Shown: positions 25,517 through 36,500 of the stretch, in pieces | How the letters are laid out: the number at the start of each line of letters is the position of its first letter | How positions within the stretch are numbered: position 1 is the stretch's first letter | Assembly (NCBI RefSeq): GCF_963678635.1 | Contig: NC_087066.1 | Span: 35,901,152 to 35,965,151, forward strand | Direction of reading: 5' to 3' | From: Symsagittifera roscoffensis | Lineage: Eukaryota > Xenacoelomorpha > Acoela > Convolutidae | Length of the DNA stretch: 64,000 nucleotides | Translations under genes and position numbers: made by a program | Notes under the pieces: model-generated | What the model saw: only the letters and a program-made list of their open reading frames with translations | Databases searched by the model: none | Told to the model about the DNA's origin: nothing

Positions 25517-25849
25517 AGCATGAGTCAAAAAAATATGAAAAATGTTAAGAACTAGGTGAACCAAAATTTTCGTATGTCTCAATGAAGGACACCAAAGGGT
25601 CAGCTACAGCTCGAGGCAACCAATTGATGTTTTTTGAATTTGCTATACTGATGCAGGACGAAATGCGTAATTTCAAAAAGTAGACTTTGCCCAAAACCTT
25701 AGTTGTTTCTCAACTACAATAAGTTAGAAGAGTGAAAATTTTATAGTTTCCCTAAGACCTAGCCTTTCTCTGGCAAAAAATAAGGAGTAGCCGCTTCTAC
25801 AGGAAAAAAATCGCGCAGCCGCTTTTTGATTGAAAATTGCATCTTTTTG

Positions 25850-27090
25850 ATTGAAATTTGCATCTCAGATTTGATTGGGTACTTTTTAAAAAAACTTAAA
25901 AAGTTTCTTAAAAACGGTCAAAATTCAAAAGCTTAACTGTCCGAAGTCGGTAAATTTTTAATGCAAAACGCAAGTCTTGGCTGGTAAAAAAGAGAAAATT
26001 CCAAAAACCGGGTTTCTCGATTGAACTCTAACCTGAGAATTGGCACGGTCATTTTCGAGTCGAGTAAAAAAACTTCTAAAACGGTCCGATTTTCAACAAT
26101 TCAATTTGTTTAAAGGCCAAAACGTTTTTTGCTGAGAAAACAAAAAACTGGGCGTAGCAAATAAAAAAGATAAGCTTCCAAAAACCCGGTCTATTAAACC
26201 TATGATATCAGATTTGGCAGGATTGTTATCGAGGAAAGTCCAAAAACGGTCAGCAAAAAATTGACATTTCCGAAAATCATAGCTTTTTGTGCAAAAAAAT
26301 TTGAGATTTCTGAGCTCACAAAATTGAGCGTTGCGTGAACCTCTTTTCTGTATAGTCGAGTAAAAAAAGAGATTCACGCCAACTATACAGAAAAGAGATT
26401 CACGCAACCCTAAAGAGCCTTTTCACGTAAAAACCCTTTTCACGTAAAAAAAGAGCCAACTATACAGAAAAGAGATTCACGCAACCTTCAATTTTGTGAG
26501 CTCAGAAAACTCAGATTTGGGAGAGTAGTTCTCGAGAAAGTCAAAAAGTTTCAAAAAGCGGTCAAAAAACATAAATTGTAACTTTTCCAAGGGCTATAAA
26601 TTTTGTATAAAAAACTTCTGAGAAGATGCTAACGCAAGGGAAAATCGCACATCCCATTATCTCCAATAAAACCACAATTTCAGGTTCAACAGGTTAGTTT
26701 TTGAGAAAAATTAAAAAATAATTCAAAACACACTCAAATGATGATAGGACTCAAAGGAATTTTCCGAGGATGATAACTTATTGTGTAAAAAAATTGTCAG
26801 TAGCCTAGCTAATGTAGTGTAACGTCTCACTGCCTATTAGTTTCATTGTATGCAAAACCTCACTTTTGGGATGTTATTTTTTGAAAAAATTTTTAAAAAG
26901 ATTTTAAAAAAGGCGGTTAAAAAAATCAAAAAATTGACTATTCCAAGGGGCCATAAATTTATGTATAAAATAAACTAGGCATAACCACTTATGCAGGGGA
27001 GCTTTTCAAATCTTGTCTATTCATTGAAACCAAAAAATTAGATATGATAGGTTAGTTTTAGAGAAAACGAAAAAAGTCAAAATTATCTGT
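25850..27090 (+). repeat. Diverged tandem-like array, period about 150-240 bp
   Basis: Several successive segments share a loose pattern. A 'gagaaa-tcaaaaa' and 'aaaacggtcaaaa' block is followed by 'ttccaaggg--ataaatttt-tgtataaaa', then 'gcataacgcaagg', then 'ttgaaacc' and 'tcagatttggcagg'. I count roughly five or six units, strongly diverged. It is non-coding and behaves like an old satellite-type array within the 24 kb intron. Confidence 0.5.
26310..26505. repeat. Foldback: 47 bp inverted arms around 102 bp
   Basis: The arm at 26310-26356 (starting ctgagctcacaaaattga) is the reverse complement of 26459-26505 with about three mismatches. Inside the loop, the sequence 'actatacagaaaagagattc' plus 'acgcaacc' occurs a second time in direct orientation at 26382-26408. 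A duplicated 'ttttcacgtaaaaa' follows. This is a strong hairpin at DNA or RNA level; no known element is assigned. Confidence 0.85.
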
Positions 27091-27429
27091 CAAATCTCCC
27101 CCCACAGACCTTTTCGAAAACAAAAAAAGACCAGGTGGGTATGCAGGCACACAAACATATAGGCCGCCTTTCTATGGATCCCCCTTTTCTTGAGAATCGG
27201 TAGAAGGATTTTTGAGGAAAAAATTTTTTTTTGCAAACAGTATTACAATTTTCCAAAGCGACGAAAAAAAATTAAAAAAAACCATTTATTTTCATAATAC
27301 CTGATTTTATCACACAGGAACTCTGGGAAAAGCAAAACATTTGAAATTAAAATAAGCAACTCAAAAAACTTGCGAAGTGGATGGACACAAGGCCGACAAT
27401 CTTTGAGCAGATACCAGTTGAATGGGAAG

Positions 27430-28477
27430 ATCACAAGTGAATTACTTTTTAAATTTGAGCTAAAAATGGTATAAATTTCAGATGGTATAAAAATGGCTAG
27501 TTAAAAAGTTGAAACTGGTCTGCAGAAAGAAACACCCAAGCACAATTATTCCGTCACTTTCTCCGGAAAACGGAACAGTAATTAGTGTTTTTCGGCGAGA
27601 AGTTGAAACAATTCTACCTAAGCTAACAACTCTGCAACCAAGCAAACAAAAATTTGAGTTTTGCCTCACATGCGGATAAGGGAGACAACATTTCGCAATT
27701 ATCCGTGTATTGGCTAGCATAAAACTCGCCTTAAAGTTTCTTTAAAAAAATACATCAACTGTCATGAACATGCAACTCTTAATTTGAAAGTTGAAAAAAG
27801 AATCAAACCAAGTTATAATCTTCCCACGCCCCCAAAATTATTGGGGGAGGGGATGTTACCTTGGTTCTAAGTTGAGAAATTGGCACAATCAGAATCTAGC
27901 ATTTATCATGCAGCGCTCAGTACGAATTAAATGCTGGGTTGGAAGATCTTAATTTGGTATATCTGGGTGAAGGATTTTAGCTTGATCAATTGAATCTATT
28001 TAATCATATACATTTCCAAAAATTTATAGATTAAAAATCGGATTAAAATTTTCAAATTTGTTTTTTTTTCTCAAGGTTACTCAGTAAACTAATGGTTAGT
28101 TTTGATGTTCGACTTCTGTCGTTGTATCAAACTAACTACTAGGCTATATTGACGATCTTAACTCAAGAGATCTAGAAGTCTACCTTAAGCGAGGTGTTAA
28201 GGTTAATTTTCTTATTTTGTTATAAGCGCTATTAAAATTGGTCCTAAGCGCTATAAATTTCTATGCTTTTTAAGTCTGCGGTTTGTTTGAGACAAAAACT
28301 GCTTTAAAATTGACTTAAATATTTAATTATGAGCATTGTCTGAATAGAGTTTTGCCGTACACAAATTGAGTTTAACTGCATGTGTAGCATTTGTGAATTA
28401 CAGAGGTACAACGGGCAGCTTTTCTTACGCTTAAATCATAGAGACAATTTGACTAATGAGAAATATCACGTATTTCA
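27430..28477. other. Intronic non-coding DNA with a family B fragment
   Basis: Positions 27885-27950 match the family B copy at about 9635-9700 ('cagaatctagcattt', 'gctgggttggaagatctta'). The remainder up to the LTR element carries nothing I can identify. Confidence 0.45.
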
Positions 28478-28481
28478 GTTC

Positions 28482-28889
28482 TGGAACCTGATCTAAACTA
28501 TATTTTATGATTGGATAAATTAAATGTTTTACCAATGTAAAGTATTTAATATTAACCAATCATGATCCATCTAACTAACAACCCACTTATTTGTAAGTGC
28601 TGAAGTTACTTGTAATTTCAGCACCAGAGAGATTTGAATTTAACTTAGAAATTAGTTGGACTCTCCCGAGCACTTCAGCAGCCGCAATAAACCAGTATAC
28701 CCTAGATCTATTGAGCCTAGCAGAGACTAGTTAAACAACCTGAGACTAGATAGTATAAGAGTAAGATTAGGATCGGTATTAGACTAAGAAGTTGCACGAA
28801 TCTATCCGGCCGAAAATAAGATAGCGTGACGAGCAGACGGTGTACCCTATCCGAAATTACTCTATGAGTTACACTTCGGTCCTAACTCA
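28482..28889 (+). repeat. 5' LTR
   Basis: This is the 408 bp terminal repeat, starting TGGAACCTGATC and ending GGTCCTAACTCA. I read it as identical to 46823-47230. An AATAAA signal lies at 28686-28691, and an inverted pair GTGCTGAA / TTCAGCAC at 28597-28624 could form a hairpin before it. ACCAATCATG at 28554-28563 is a possible CCAAT-type element. Transcription start and R boundaries cannot be fixed from sequence alone. Confidence 0.97.
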
Positions 28890-28891
28890 TC

Positions 28892-28914
28892 TGGTGCGAC
28901 CATAAGTCTCGAAC
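28892..28914 (+). promoter_or_regulatory. Primer-binding site
   Basis: It begins two bases after the LTR with TGGTGCGACC, the usual TGG start complementary to a tRNA 3' CCA. The complement of the whole 23-nt stretch ends GGTCGCACCA and contains GTTCGAG, which looks like the T loop of a tRNA. Complementarity therefore seems to extend through the T arm. I cannot name the tRNA with confidence. Confidence 0.75.
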
Positions 28915-28977
28915 AAGACCTTACTAGATTAGAATTAACCAAAAATAGATTAGAAATTAGACAAAAACATTTACAAA

Positions 28978-29211
28978 ATGTTATACGACAATAATTTAAT
29001 TGAAATGTCTCTCCGACTCAATAGATCAGAGCCAATATTCCGAACCATAATAGAATTACCCGGAATTGGAAGAAGACCTCGAACCAAAGACGACATACGA
29101 CAAAGTAGAAACTTGCCGTATAGTTATATGATAGTTCGGCAAAAGCCAGAACAAACTTTTATATTTCGAATACTACTTGCAATGAATTTAGATTTCCATT
29201 TGCAAACATAA
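28978..29211 (+). CDS. Small leader ORF of the LTR element (unknown)
   Basis: This 77-codon ORF starts with ATG at 28978, the first ATG after the primer-binding site, and ends at a TAA at 29209-29211. It has an Arg-rich middle (GIGRRPRTKDDIRQSRN) and no recognisable domain. It could be an upstream ORF affecting translation of Gag-Pol, a leader exon joined to downstream ORFs by splicing (as retroviral env messages often are), or chance. The composition looks more like protein than most short frames nearby. Confidence 0.3.
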   Translation: MLYDNNLIEMSLRLNRSEPIFRTIIELPGIGRRPRTKDDIRQSRNLPYSYMIVRQKPEQTFIFRILLAMNLDFHLQT

Positions 29212-29540
29212 AACCTTGAAGTTAATCTTCAACATCATTTCAGGCGCTAAACAAAATTAATATTATACAATAACGATTGATAAAAAGATCTAAGATCGTT
29301 TTCCTAAAACTCTGCAGTAATATACAAAACATGTTTGAAAAATATTTATTGGAAAATAAAAATAAAAATTAGTAGCATGACAATAAATGGTTAGTAATCA
29401 TAAATCATCTTGTTGTTCCAGCTTCATCACCTAAAACATAACAGCAATCATCAACTCACTAATATCATCAAAACACTAAATCTTTCTTTTACACACATTC
29501 AAAACTTTATTAAAACTTAAAGTCACTTAATTTAAAATCA

Positions 29541-29625
29541 GATCATCAAGGCTTATCCTTGGATCTTAAATCATTTTCTACTTAATTAAATTTCAAACTT
29601 GATCATCAAGGCTTATCCTTGGATC
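29541..29625 (+). repeat. Duplicated hairpin in the untranslated leader
   Basis: A 25-nt sequence beginning GATCATCAAGG and ending CCTTGGATC occurs at 29541-29565 and again, identical, at 29601-29625. Each copy can fold: CAAGG pairs with CCTTG around a CTTAT loop, and flanking GATC pairs with GATC past a two-base bulge. Paired hairpins between the primer-binding site and gag are where packaging or dimerisation signals lie in retroviruses; that role is inference. Confidence 0.7.
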
Positions 29626-30142
29626 AAACAGAACAACTTTGTTCTCCCCCACCCACTTAATTAGTGTCTAACGACCTCAAACGTCGATTCACTACCCAAC
29701 CCTTTCTAAAAACCCAGGACTAATAGAAATTTTTACACAAAACTAATCATTCAAATTAGGATAAACAGTGAAGAACTTCGGTTATTCATCCTTCACTTGA
29801 CCCCCGCCTCTTACCAGACCCAGGATAAATCTTAGACTTAGTAAGTTTAAAATAGTATCTAACGAACTACTCGCGTTCTAATTATACCTGAACCTTGTGG
29901 ATCGATTTACTATTCTCCAACCCTTGAACACAATCACTACCCCTAAGTAAGATTAAGTAAGTTAACACCTTAGCTTATACTAGTCACGAGAAAGTAAAAA
30001 TCATTCTTCGGAATCGATATACTTTTCTCTCCAACCCTGAACAAAAAGACCCAGGTTAAGCTAACCAAAAAATCGTAAGAACTAACAGTTTAAGAAGATA
30101 GAAATCATTTAACAACCTTTTGCATCCGTCATCCTAAACCTT

Positions 30143-30544
30143 ATGTCATTTAAAAACCTAGGAAATAAACAAACAATCGTTTTACACAATTGTGAAATAG
30201 ATAACAAAAAATACGACCTTGTAATCACACCTCATACACAAACAGTTGGATACATTCGCACAAAACGACAAACACTAAAGAGGAAAATAATAACTAAACA
30301 AAGACAAATAACACGAAAAAGATTTTCAAAAAACCGAAACGCATTTTCAGAATCAGAAACCAACAGTTTAGACGAACTTTACAAACTAAAAGAATCAATA
30401 GATAAAAATTACCCACTTCACGATCAATTATATTTTTCTGACTCAGAAACAACTTCAAATTCATCACAAAGAGGAAAAAGAAGAATAAAAAAGCAGTACA
30501 AACACAAACCAGTACATCTATACAATTGGAATCAACCAATTTGA
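30143..30544 (+). CDS. Small basic ORF upstream of gag-pol (unknown)
   Basis: This 133-codon ORF starts with ATG at 30143 and stops at 30542-30544, 40 bases before the Gag-Pol ATG. It is strongly basic, with a Lys/Arg-rich stretch (RTKRQTLKRKIITKQRQITR) at about residues 34-53 that could bind nucleic acid or serve as a nuclear localisation signal. An acidic/Ser patch (SDSETTSNSS) follows near residues 99-108. I do not recognise the family. It lies in a different frame from Gag-Pol, so it would need its own translation event, for example leaky scanning, reinitiation or splicing. It may be an accessory protein. Confidence 0.55.
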   Translation: MSFKNLGNKQTIVLHNCEIDNKKYDLVITPHTQTVGYIRTKRQTLKRKIITKQRQITRKRFSKNRNAFSESETNSLDELYKLKESIDKNYPLHDQLYFSDSETTSNSSQRGKRRIKKQYKHKPVHLYNWNQPI

Positions 30545-30584
30545 CACATTAATAATTACATATTAACAGTCATCGAACGAAAAA

Positions 30585-33500
30585 ATGAGCTCAACGCACA
30601 CTCCAGGTGACGAAACTCCAGATGATGATGAAATCTTTCCTTTTATAGTAGATGCAGATACTGATAGAGGACAACACATATTTTGTCAAAATTTACTCGT
30701 AAACTTATTTGAACCCGGAATCAGTCCATGTAAAACAGAGTTCCCCGATGTAAAAACCAAAAGACAAATCATAGATCACTACTTAAAAGAAATATGCAAC
30801 ATAACACAACAGTATGGAATCTACTCTATAGAATTCACCTCACCAAACCATAATAATAGAACATATACTATACAAACAGACGATCTTGATTTAGAATTTT
30901 CAAAAGTTTTTTCAGAATATATAAAAAGCATCCAATACCATAACTCACAAAGAGCAAACTCCATATTCACCAATGAAGTTTTCGCAATAATATATAGTTA
31001 TATTTCGATATTAGAAAATGAACTCCCACTAACAAATGTCTCACCGACAGAAACATCCAAACATTTGAAAGTACGACATGAAATTACACTACTCTCTAGT
31101 TATTTAAACATCATTAAAGAAAATTTCACGAAAGACGACGTTTCACAACATACCAAACACGATTTACAAAAAATTTTGGCATGGTTCATAATAGATTATT
31201 TCACACACAATATTGATTTAATTGCACAAGCAAGAAAAAATTTTCGACCCCAAAATTCGAACGATGATACCGCTATCACAGAACAATCAGATTATGTTTG
31301 GGACCCCGAATGGTCTCATCCCGCATTTATAAGCTTTCCACAATCAATCTCAAGTCAAGCAATAGGTACAATATCTTACATAAGAGATTATGTAAGAGTA
31401 ATACCATTAACAATTGATGCAACACCATTAAACTATAATACATTTTTACCCGATATACAAAATAATAGTTTAAACTCGACAGTCATACACAACGAAAACC
31501 TCAATGGAACTAGGAATCTTACTCAACAAGATATCCAGACACCATCACACTTCATAAATGAAGAAATTGTACACACAACAACTACACAACAAAGTATTTC
31601 ACCAATACGCCCAAATTTAACAACACCAAGAAATACAAATCCTTCACAAACACAGGTAACCTTACAATCAACCGTTAAACCTTCGGTTGCCCCTAAATAT
31701 TCACATATGGATTACCAAACATACAGACCCATGACAATACCATCAAAAACACGCAAAACATTCACTAGAAACAACTTTGCAGACCATAATTATAATTATA
31801 CACATCCATCAAAAACAAATTATCAACCACAAAGGAATTTTAATCAATATACAAAACCTCGAAACTGGGATAACCCAACGGCCCAATATAATTCCAAAAA
31901 TTTTCAACCAAATCCTCCACAGGATCGCAGTGAAAATTACCCATTTTTTCAACAGAATAAAAATAAAAAACAAACATCTTATCAAATGGATTATTTATCC
32001 TCAGATGACGATTTCTTACAACCAGATATATTTGCACCAAATACTCAAGAATATCGTAGACAAGGAATACAGAGAACACGTACAAATCATAGAAATTTTT
32101 CTCCACAATCAATAAATGCACAACATCAACAACCAATTCAACAACAAAATCCAATTAATACACAATCTTTTCAACCAATTCAACAACAAAATCCAATGAC
32201 TGCACACTCGTATCAACCATCACAAATGCAAAATGAAATACCACTCCCATATTATCTCCAACAACATGAAATAACAAGAAACCAACTTTCAAATTTTTCT
32301 CAAATGCCAAATGCAGCAGAATCATTACAAATGACAATGAATCCATACCTTATGGGTGGATCATCAATAACATCAAATAAACCTTTAATGGTCTTCACAG
32401 GAACAGACCCTGAATACTCTGTAGAAGATTATTTAAATGCAGTAACAGCAAACCTGATTTTAAATATTGGACCTGAACCAATTAATACGCCACTACATCA
32501 AAACTGGATACATCGACGCACAGCGTTGATACAAACAACCTTAGATGGCGCAGCCCAAAAATGGTTTTCAGTACTACCCCTAGAAATAAAATCAAACTGG
32601 AAAAGATTTACACAAGAATTTTCAAAAATGTTTGACTCCGAAAGAAACAAACAACAACAAAGAGTTTTATGTAATGAAATACGCAGATTACCAAACGAAA
32701 CCATCAAGCAAATAGCAGTACGAATCGAAACACTAGTTCGAAAAGCATACTCACTAAATACACATGACTATAAAAACACAAAGATGACAGAAATATTAAT
32801 GATGACCTTAACACCACAATTAAGGAAAATAGCAATAAAAAAGAGAGCATCCCATCCTTCTTCAATTCGAGAACCCGATTTAGATTTTCGAAAACTAGTA
32901 GACAAATTAGAACAAGCAGAAATCACGATGAAACTAGAAGAAACGGAAAATCTGAAATTACAATACGTTAACAGAATTGAAACGACTCCCACTAATATTA
33001 ATAATATACAGGAATCAGAGACAGACCTCGTTGAAAAAATCACTGAAATACTCAATATTTACGAAAAGAACCCGAACTTTAAAGGCAAACCATCTTTCAA
33101 AAAATGGTGTAATTATTGCCGCCGATACGGACATAGTATTTCCGAATGTAGACAAAAACAGCAAGATAGTCAAAATAAACCTCAAAAATACAAAGAACCA
33201 AATAAATCATTCTATCAATACATGAAAAAAGATCAAAATCTACCGAACAAAACAGTCCACAGCAACAACAGTTCAGGAAAACCACTCCCGAACAATACAA
33301 ATTATACAAGAAATCAATCACCATATAACTCAAGTTATAGAGGAAGATCACCAGAACGAAGAAATACACAAAATTCATCACAAAATCACTACAATAGACC
33401 AAATAGTAGAAGTAACTACTCCAGATCAAATTCAAATACACAACGATTTGTTTCTAGATCTAATTCCCAATCAAGAAATAACTACTATCCAAACAACCAA

Positions 33501-36500
33501 TCACGAAATTCATCATACAATAGGAATAGAAACTACTCCTATAATCGAAATAGAAGTTATTCAAACAACCGAAATCAGAATTACCCGAACAATCGATCAA
33601 GGAATAACTCATATAATAGATCGAACTATAACAGACCAAACAGCAATTATCAAAACAGATCGCGAAATAATTCACAAAATCGACACTCAAGTTATAATAA
33701 TCGTTATAGAAATTATTCCCAATCACCACACCGGAATAATAATAACTATAATAATTCTAATAATCGCCACAGAAGTAGTACACCTAAACATCAAAGACAA
33801 ATCAATCAAGTACAAGCTAACCCAGAAACAACATCAGACCCCCCAGGTATTGATGACACAGTAACTAATACGTTACAACTCAATCAAATAAACTGTACAT
33901 CATCAGATTCGGAAAGTGATACTGAAAACACTCTTTCTATCAATATGATAAAAGTCGAAAATGACTATGAATCTGTCATATATGAACAACCCTTTCCATC
34001 ACACATATATGAAAATCAATCAGAATTTCTTCAAAATTATTACACTACACCCATAAATTCCACACCAACAACGCAAGAAACAAATGAGATTAACACTACA
34101 AATCAAACCAATAAAAACACCAAAACAAAATGCTTGAATACAAACCACATTTATCAAAATATACAAAAAGAACAACCCAAAGAAAAAATTTGGACAATAC
34201 CATTTCTCTTAGAAAGCCCAAGAAATAAAGAATTTCAACCACCAGACCTTGAAATAGATTTTTTAATTGATTCAGGAGCAGAATCAAACATAATAAACAT
34301 TCCCACATGGAATGAAATAAAAACTTTACATCCAAAGCTAACACCTCTTGAAACCTCCAGCAAACTAGCAACAGCACAAGGATCAACATTGATAAACTAC
34401 GGAAAAATCCAATTATTTCTCCTCCCCACCAGAACAATGGAACAAAGCAAAATTTTAAATAAGCCATTTAAACAAATATTCCATATCACTGATATTAAAT
34501 ATAATATCATTGGAATACCATTTATTTCGAAGTATATACCAACAATTAACATACTAAATAGTAAAATATTAATCAAAGATAAATATACAAAAACAAAAGA
34601 AACATCCTTAACATTTTTTCAAAGATTAAATAAACAACCACCATTCTTTTCAAAATTCTACCCGATATTTAACCAACAAAGAAAACACTTAAAACCACTA
34701 TCAGGAAATATCTATAATTTTTCAATCAAACAAGTTCACCAATATGATAAAGAACAAAACAAACAAAAATTTTATATGTCAGAATTTGAATTCAAACCTA
34801 TTCACAAATTTTTCAAAATCACAATCTCATCCATAAAATATTTGAAAAATTCGAATTCAGATATCATTTCCTTACATGTCTATAACAACACACCTTATCA
34901 AGTAACATTACCTTTAGGACTTTTAGGATATTGTGAAACCAACGCTACAATATCACCAATACACGAAAAAGCCTATCGCGTAAATAATATACTCCAATTA
35001 CTAGATATTTGCCAATCTACAATTCTTAATGAAGAATTATCTATAAATAATATAATAAGTAACGAAAACAGAAATACGGATTATTTCACAAAAACTCCAT
35101 ATTTCAAACCTACATTCAATATAAGTAACTACACAGAGGACCAACAAAAATTTTTAACAATGTTTAATTTCCAACATTCACAAATAACACAAGACGAATT
35201 CGAAAAGTTAGCCAAACAGCTAATTAAATATTCATCAGTCTATGCAACATCAAAATTCGATGTTGGAAAAATCAGTTCATCACTACATCTCCCGTTAAAA
35301 CCAGACGCAGTTTTCAAAAAACAGAGAGCAAGTAAAGTACCAATTCACTTACATGATAAAGTAAACAGATTACTCGATATTTTAGAACAATACAACATTA
35401 TATCACCAGTTAATAAAGAAGAACAACCAAAAGGCAACACATTTATCAACCCCGTTATCATTCTAGCTAAAGGAGAATCATTAAAAATCGTTCTCGACGC
35501 TAGATACCTCAATTCACTCATAGATGAATCAAAATGTAATTGGCCCATTGAACCAATACAAGTTATATTAACAAAAATAAACGGCAAATACTTTACAACC
35601 GCCGACATGAATAGTGCATACAATCAAATGCCACTAGATGAACAATCACGACGTTTAACACAATTTGTTATCGGAAACCAACAATATGAATTTAACCGCT
35701 TATTCTATGGAATATCCATAGGACCAGCAGCATTTTCAGCTTTTATGAGCAAAATTTTTAGACCACTAATACTCAAGAAAAACGCAATCACCTATCTAGA
35801 CGATGTTTTTATGCAATCACAAACAAAAGACGAAATGTTCAAAGTTTTAAAAAAATATCATCAAATACTTCAGAACGAAAATCTGAAGGCCGCCCCCGAT
35901 AAATCACACTTCTTTTTGACAAGAGTTAAATTCTTAGGACATAACATAGAAAGAAAAACAATTACTCCACTGAAATCACGCATTGACGCTATTCAAAAAC
36001 TTCAACCACCAACAAATAAAAAGAAAATCCAAGAATTCCTTGGAATGTTAAACTTTTTAAGTAAATATGTTTATAAAATGCAATTATATCTACGACCATT
36101 TTATAACATCCTTAGACAACAAAATAATTTTGAATGGAACACAGAACATCAAACACGATTTGAAGAAGTAAAGAAACTTTTAACTGAACAAATTTCAAAC
36201 ACAATTCCAGATTCAAATCAACCATTTTATGCAATGTGCGATGCTTCGAACTTTGGCATCGGCGCAGCACTATTACAATCACATAATGGTACAAATAAAA
36301 TGAACCTCATATCAGCAAATTCTCGATTATTCACTCAAGCAGAGCTACGACTCTCAACTCTAATGAGAGAATGTACAGCCATAATATATACACTAACAGA
36401 ATATGAATTTCTGATACTTGGATCAAAACATCCCACAGTTCTATTCACAGACCATAAACCAATCATCTTTCTTTTCACACAGAAATCTAACCCAAACCAC

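Noticed and set aside
33300-33800. Possible tandem DNA repeat in the Asn/Arg/Ser/Tyr-rich part of Gag
   Set aside because: The repetition is low-complexity protein coding with irregular units, not a clean DNA repeat.
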